A stretch of DNA of 9,686 nucleotides from Deferribacteres bacterium. GTDB taxonomy: Bacteria > Nitrospirota > Thermodesulfovibrionia > UBA6902. Both the position numbers and the translations under genes were made by a program. Below, piece after piece: positions 7,818-9,686 of the stretch (positions within the stretch are counted from its first letter, which is position 1; every line of letters begins with the position of its first letter). Under the pieces are notes generated by a model, which saw nothing but the letters and a program-made list of their open reading frames with translations, made no database searches and was not told the origin of the DNA. Location of the stretch: assembly GCA_030598625.1 (NCBI GenBank), contig JAUVPO010000053.1, positions 1 to 9,686 on the forward strand, written 5' to 3'.

Positions 7818-7846
7818 AGTTGCAATTTTCTTACCATCTTGCAACT
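7818..7846. repeat. Inverted repeat AGTTGCAA / TTGCAACT with 13-bp spacer
   Basis: Perfect 8-bp arms at 7818-7825 and 7839-7846. No T tract follows the stem on either strand, so it is not a Rho-independent terminator. The left arm overlaps the -12 part of the sigma-54-like element on the minus strand, and the spacer holds the -24 part. The dyad may therefore be an operator overlapping the promoter, or the second arm may be coincidental. Confidence 0.55.
7821..7836 (-). promoter_or_regulatory. Sigma-54 (-24/-12) promoter candidate for the signalling gene
   Basis: Minus strand TGGTAAGAAAATTGCA has the obligatory GG-N10-GC spacing (GG at 7835-7834, GC at 7823-7822). It matches 10 of the 12 defined positions of the TGGCAYR-N4-TTGCW consensus. 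The start would be near 7810, giving an 89-nt leader before the ATG at 7721. An IHF-like site and two identical 17-bp sites lie upstream in the positions expected for a sigma-54 activator. It depends on the genome encoding RpoN, which this window cannot show. Confidence 0.6.
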
Positions 7847-7865
7847 TATTGAAAACACATAAAAT

Positions 7866-7878
7866 TTAATGGTTGATT
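7866..7878 (-). promoter_or_regulatory. IHF-like site between the activator sites and the -24/-12 element
   Basis: Minus strand AATCAACCATTAA matches 8 of the 9 defined positions of WATCAA-N4-TTR, with one mismatch. It lies at about -56 to -68 from the predicted sigma-54 start, within AT-rich DNA, where IHF commonly bends DNA between enhancer and promoter. The consensus is weak, so a chance match is possible. Confidence 0.35.
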
Positions 7879-7895
7879 TATGAAATCTCCTGAAA

Positions 7896-7912
7896 GTCGG
7901 AATTCCTTACAT
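7896..7912. repeat. 17-bp direct repeat, copy 1 (promoter-proximal candidate activator site)
   Basis: GTCGGAATTCCTTACAT, identical to the copy at 7950-7966. The core GGAATTCC is palindromic. With the preceding base this copy reads AGT-N11-ACA, an imperfect dyad of the type bound by dimeric regulators. It is centred about 93 bp upstream of the predicted sigma-54 start on the minus strand. Confidence 0.8.
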
Positions 7913-7949
7913 GAAAAGCAGTCAAGGGGCATTATATTCATATAAATGT

Positions 7950-7966
7950 GTCGGAATTCCTTACAT
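7950..7966. repeat. 17-bp direct repeat, copy 2 (promoter-distal candidate activator site)
   Basis: An exact second copy of GTCGGAATTCCTTACAT, 54 bp from the first (about five helical turns, so the same DNA face). With T7949 it forms TGT-N11-ACA around the GGAATTCC core. It is centred about 147 bp upstream of the predicted sigma-54 start and ends 102 bp before the ABC permease ATG, so it could serve either divergent gene. Too few copies and no spacer pattern for CRISPR. Confidence 0.8.
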
Positions 7967-8052
7967 AGCAATAAAGATTTTCCTTGCGTTTACTCTTTTG
8001 ACTTCTTTCGTAACAATGTGATTTGAATCAACCCGTCGTATACCCTGATTTA

Positions 8053-8061
8053 TGCTATAAT
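8053..8061 (+). promoter_or_regulatory. Extended -10 promoter (TGCTATAAT) for the ABC permease, probably leaderless
   Basis: TGnTATAAT with a perfect TATAAT at 8056-8061. No good -35 lies 17 bp upstream, as is common for extended -10 promoters. Transcription should start 6-8 bp downstream, at about 8067-8069, which coincides with the permease ATG at 8069. No Shine-Dalgarno is present between this box and the ATG, in agreement with a leaderless mRNA. Confidence 0.6.
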
Positions 8062-8068
8062 TTAGCCA

Positions 8069-9199
8069 ATGTTTCACTTAGCCCTCAAGATTATTCTATA
8101 TGATAAAATAAGGTCGTTGATTACTCTCGTTGGAGTTGTGTTCGCTGTAGCCCTTATTTTCACGCAGTTAGGTATTTACCTTGGATTAATGGAGACAGCA
8201 TCCGTTATTATCGACCATACTGCCGGCGATATATGGGTTACATCCAAGAACAGCAAAAATTTTGACTTTTCCCAGCCTTTCCCTGAACATAATATCTATA
8301 AAGTACTATCTGTCGAAGGTGTCAAGGATGCTGAAAACCTTATTGTGGTATGGAATATTATGAAGCAGAAGGAAGGCGGCACGGAACAGATTGAAGTGGT
8401 TGGATATAACCCTGACACGGGGATCGGCGGCCCCTGGCGGATGAGGGAAGGACATTTAAGGGCTGTTAAAAATGGAAACTACGCGATAGTGGACAGATCT
8501 TCAATGCGGAGACTGGGGGGGTTTGAGGTCGGGCAATACAGGGAGGTTGGTAACAGGAGGTTACAGATCAGCGGTATTTCCGAGGGAGCGAAGTCATTTA
8601 CCACTGCCCCGATAATATTTACGTCATATGGGGTAGCGCAAAGTTTAAGAGGGCTTGTCCCGCCCGGCAACACTGTGTTTATTGTCGCGGAAGTCATTGA
8701 AGGATATCCAATAAAAAAAGTGGTCGCCAGGCTTAAGGATATTTTCTTTAATAAGCTTGACGTATATACAAAGGCTGAATTCAGCAGGAAGACAAGGCTT
8801 TACTGGACGATTGAGACAGGCGCAGGCTTCTCATTTCTTATCACCATACTGATCTGTTTTTTGATAGGGATGCTTATTGTCGGCCAGACTATTTACAACT
8901 CAACAATGGAGTACCTGAAAGAATTCGGGACCATGAAGGCCATAGGAGCCACGAATTTCGATATATACAAAATTGTATTTGCCGAGGCGTTTATAAACGC
9001 GGTATTTGGCTATATCACAGGCCTGACTATTACATTGGTCTCAGTAAGAATTTATCAGGCAACTGAAATGGTGTTTTCATTGAAAGTATGGGTCGCTGTT
9101 CTGGTCTTTATATTAACTTTATTAATGTGTTTTGTTGCCGCCTTTATTTCAGTAAGAAAAATCAGAAAGATAGACCCTGCCATGGTGTTCAGGGGGTAA
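8069..9199 (+). CDS. FtsX/MacB-type ABC transporter permease, DevC-like
   Basis: Inner-membrane permease of a type VII-like (MacB/DevC/LolC) ABC exporter, 376 residues. Topology is the family standard: TM1 at about 17-40, a large periplasmic MacB_PCD-like domain at about 41-245, then TM2 (about 252-275), TM3 (about 303-327) and TM4 (about 339-361). The coupling segment EFGTMKAIGATNFDIYKIV at about 285-303 and the ending KIDPAMVFRG are typical of FtsX permeases. The substrate cannot be read from sequence; such systems move lipids, glycolipids, peptides or drugs out of the inner membrane, often with a periplasmic fusion protein, which is not present upstream here. The ATPase gene follows after 2 bp. 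ATG 8069 is favoured because the N-terminus matches the family and the promoter lies directly before it. A run of seven G at 8515-8521 leaves the frame intact. Confidence 0.9.
   Translation: MFHLALKIILYDKIRSLITLVGVVFAVALIFTQLGIYLGLMETASVIIDHTAGDIWVTSKNSKNFDFSQPFPEHNIYKVLSVEGVKDAENLIVVWNIMKQKEGGTEQIEVVGYNPDTGIGGPWRMREGHLRAVKNGNYAIVDRSSMRRLGGFEVGQYREVGNRRLQISGISEGAKSFTTAPIIFTSYGVAQSLRGLVPPGNTVFIVAEVIEGYPIKKVVARLKDIFFNKLDVYTKAEFSRKTRLYWTIETGAGFSFLITILICFLIGMLIVGQTIYNSTMEYLKEFGTMKAIGATNFDIYKIVFAEAFINAVFGYITGLTITLVSVRIYQATEMVFSLKVWVAVLVFILTLLMCFVAAFISVRKIRKIDPAMVFRG
9191..9196 (+). promoter_or_regulatory. Shine-Dalgarno of the ABC ATPase gene
   Basis: AGGGGG within the last two permease codons, 5 nt before the ATG at 9202. 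It is the strongest ribosome site in the window and contrasts with the apparently leaderless gene just upstream, suggesting that ATPase synthesis is coupled to, or exceeds, permease synthesis. Confidence 0.7.
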
Positions 9200-9201
9200 T
9201 A

Positions 9202-9686
9202 ATGGACATCCCCATTCATGCCGAGAATCTCAGGAAGGTTTATATTGAAGGCAGTGTCGAAGTTGTAGCGGTTGAATCAGCAGACATCTCCGTCAACAAA
9301 GGGGAAGTAATTGGAATAGTTGGGCCTTCAGGAAGCGGCAAGACTACATTGCTGTCCATGCTCGGTTGTATACTAAAGCCGACAGGGGGTAATATCAAAA
9401 TCTACGGGCAGGATATAGCGGGGCTGACCGAGGATGAACTCCCTTTTATCAGGCGGAAATATTTCGGATTTATTTTCCAGGGATTTAATCTTTTTTCACC
9501 ATTAACTGTCATTGAGAATGTTATGATTTCACTTAAGCTTAAGGGTGCGCCGCGAAAAGAAGCGGAAGAGGCAGCGCATGTATTGCTGGAGAAGGTCGGC
9601 CTTGAGGAAAGGGCTTTTTTCCTGCCGCGTGACCTGAGTGGAGGACAGAAGCAAAGGGTGGCCATTGCAAGGGCATTGGTGGGGAA
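9202..9686 (+). CDS. ABC transporter ATP-binding protein, MacB/LolD/DevA-type (3' end off window)
   Basis: Energises the permease just upstream. The frame is open for 161 codons to the window edge. Visible: Walker A GPSGSGKTT at 41-49, Q-loop FIFQGFNL at about 90-97, and the ABC signature LSGGQKQR at 145-152. Walker B and the H-loop would lie beyond the edge. The VESADISVNKGEV start and the QGFNLFSPLTVIENV segment are typical of the LolD/MacB/DevA branch of ATPases that pair with FtsX permeases. The ATG is preceded by AGGGGG (9191-9196) at a 5-nt spacing; this Shine-Dalgarno lies inside the last codons of the permease, so translation is coupled. A membrane-fusion or outer-membrane partner gene may follow outside the window. 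Confidence 0.93.
   Translation, partial: MDIPIHAENLRKVYIEGSVEVVAVESADISVNKGEVIGIVGPSGSGKTTLLSMLGCILKPTGGNIKIYGQDIAGLTEDELPFIRRKYFGFIFQGFNLFSPLTVIENVMISLKLKGAPRKEAEEAAHVLLEKVGLEERAFFLPRDLSGGQKQRVAIARALVG

Noticed and set aside
7880..7945. 21-codon plus-strand ORF spanning the first 17-bp repeat
   Set aside because: No ribosome site, no recognisable peptide features, and it overlaps a likely regulatory repeat.
7896..7966. CRISPR array or transposon end repeats
   Set aside because: Only two copies, 17 bp, in direct orientation; no cas genes, transposase or target-site duplication nearby.
8515..8521. Run of seven G in the permease as a phase-variable slippage tract
   Set aside because: Too short to argue for phase variation on its own; the frame is intact and family features continue on both sides.

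Overview
The window reads as an ordinary moderate-GC bacterial chromosome segment, probably from a Gram-negative, sigma-54-using lineage such as Nitrospirota or the former Deltaproteobacteria. The clues are bacterial-type ProRS with an editing insertion, the MEP isoprenoid genes ispA-dxs next to tlyA, an HD-GYP/GAF signalling protein and a MacB/DevC-type ABC exporter. The lineage is a guess from gene content; no rRNA or tRNA gene is present to confirm it.

Layout. (1) 33-1724, plus: proS, complete. (2) 5349-1743, minus: ispA-dxs-tlyA, a compact isoprenoid/rRNA-methylation cluster that converges on proS with only 18 bp between stop codons. (3) 7721-5463, minus: a 752-residue GAF-HisKA-HATPase-like-GAF-HD-GYP protein. 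(4) 7722-8068: a 347-bp divergent intergenic region rich in regulatory signals. (5) 8069-9686, plus: an FtsX/MacB-type ABC permease followed 2 bp later by its ATPase, which is cut by the window edge.

How the genes work together. IspA makes farnesyl diphosphate from C5 units, and Dxs catalyses the first step of the MEP pathway that supplies those units; the two lie 13 bp apart and are probably co-transcribed. ProRS and TlyA serve translation. The ABC genes form a two-gene unit probably exporting a lipid, peptide or envelope component; no membrane-fusion partner is visible here.

The most interesting part is 5463-8068. The large signalling protein keeps both output folds, but key residues of both are replaced. 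The kinase keeps its phospho-acceptor His201 but has lost the N-box Asn, the G1 Asp and all G2 glycines. The HD-GYP domain keeps GYP, HP and HHE but has K590, Y622 and L626 where two metal-ligand histidines and a phosphate-contacting lysine are expected. It looks like a double pseudoenzyme. Upstream of it lies what looks like a complete sigma-54 control region: a -24/-12 element (10 of 12 consensus positions), an IHF-like site and two identical 17-bp sites 54 bp apart, at about -93 and -147. The divergent ABC permease instead has an extended -10 so close to its ATG that the mRNA is probably leaderless.
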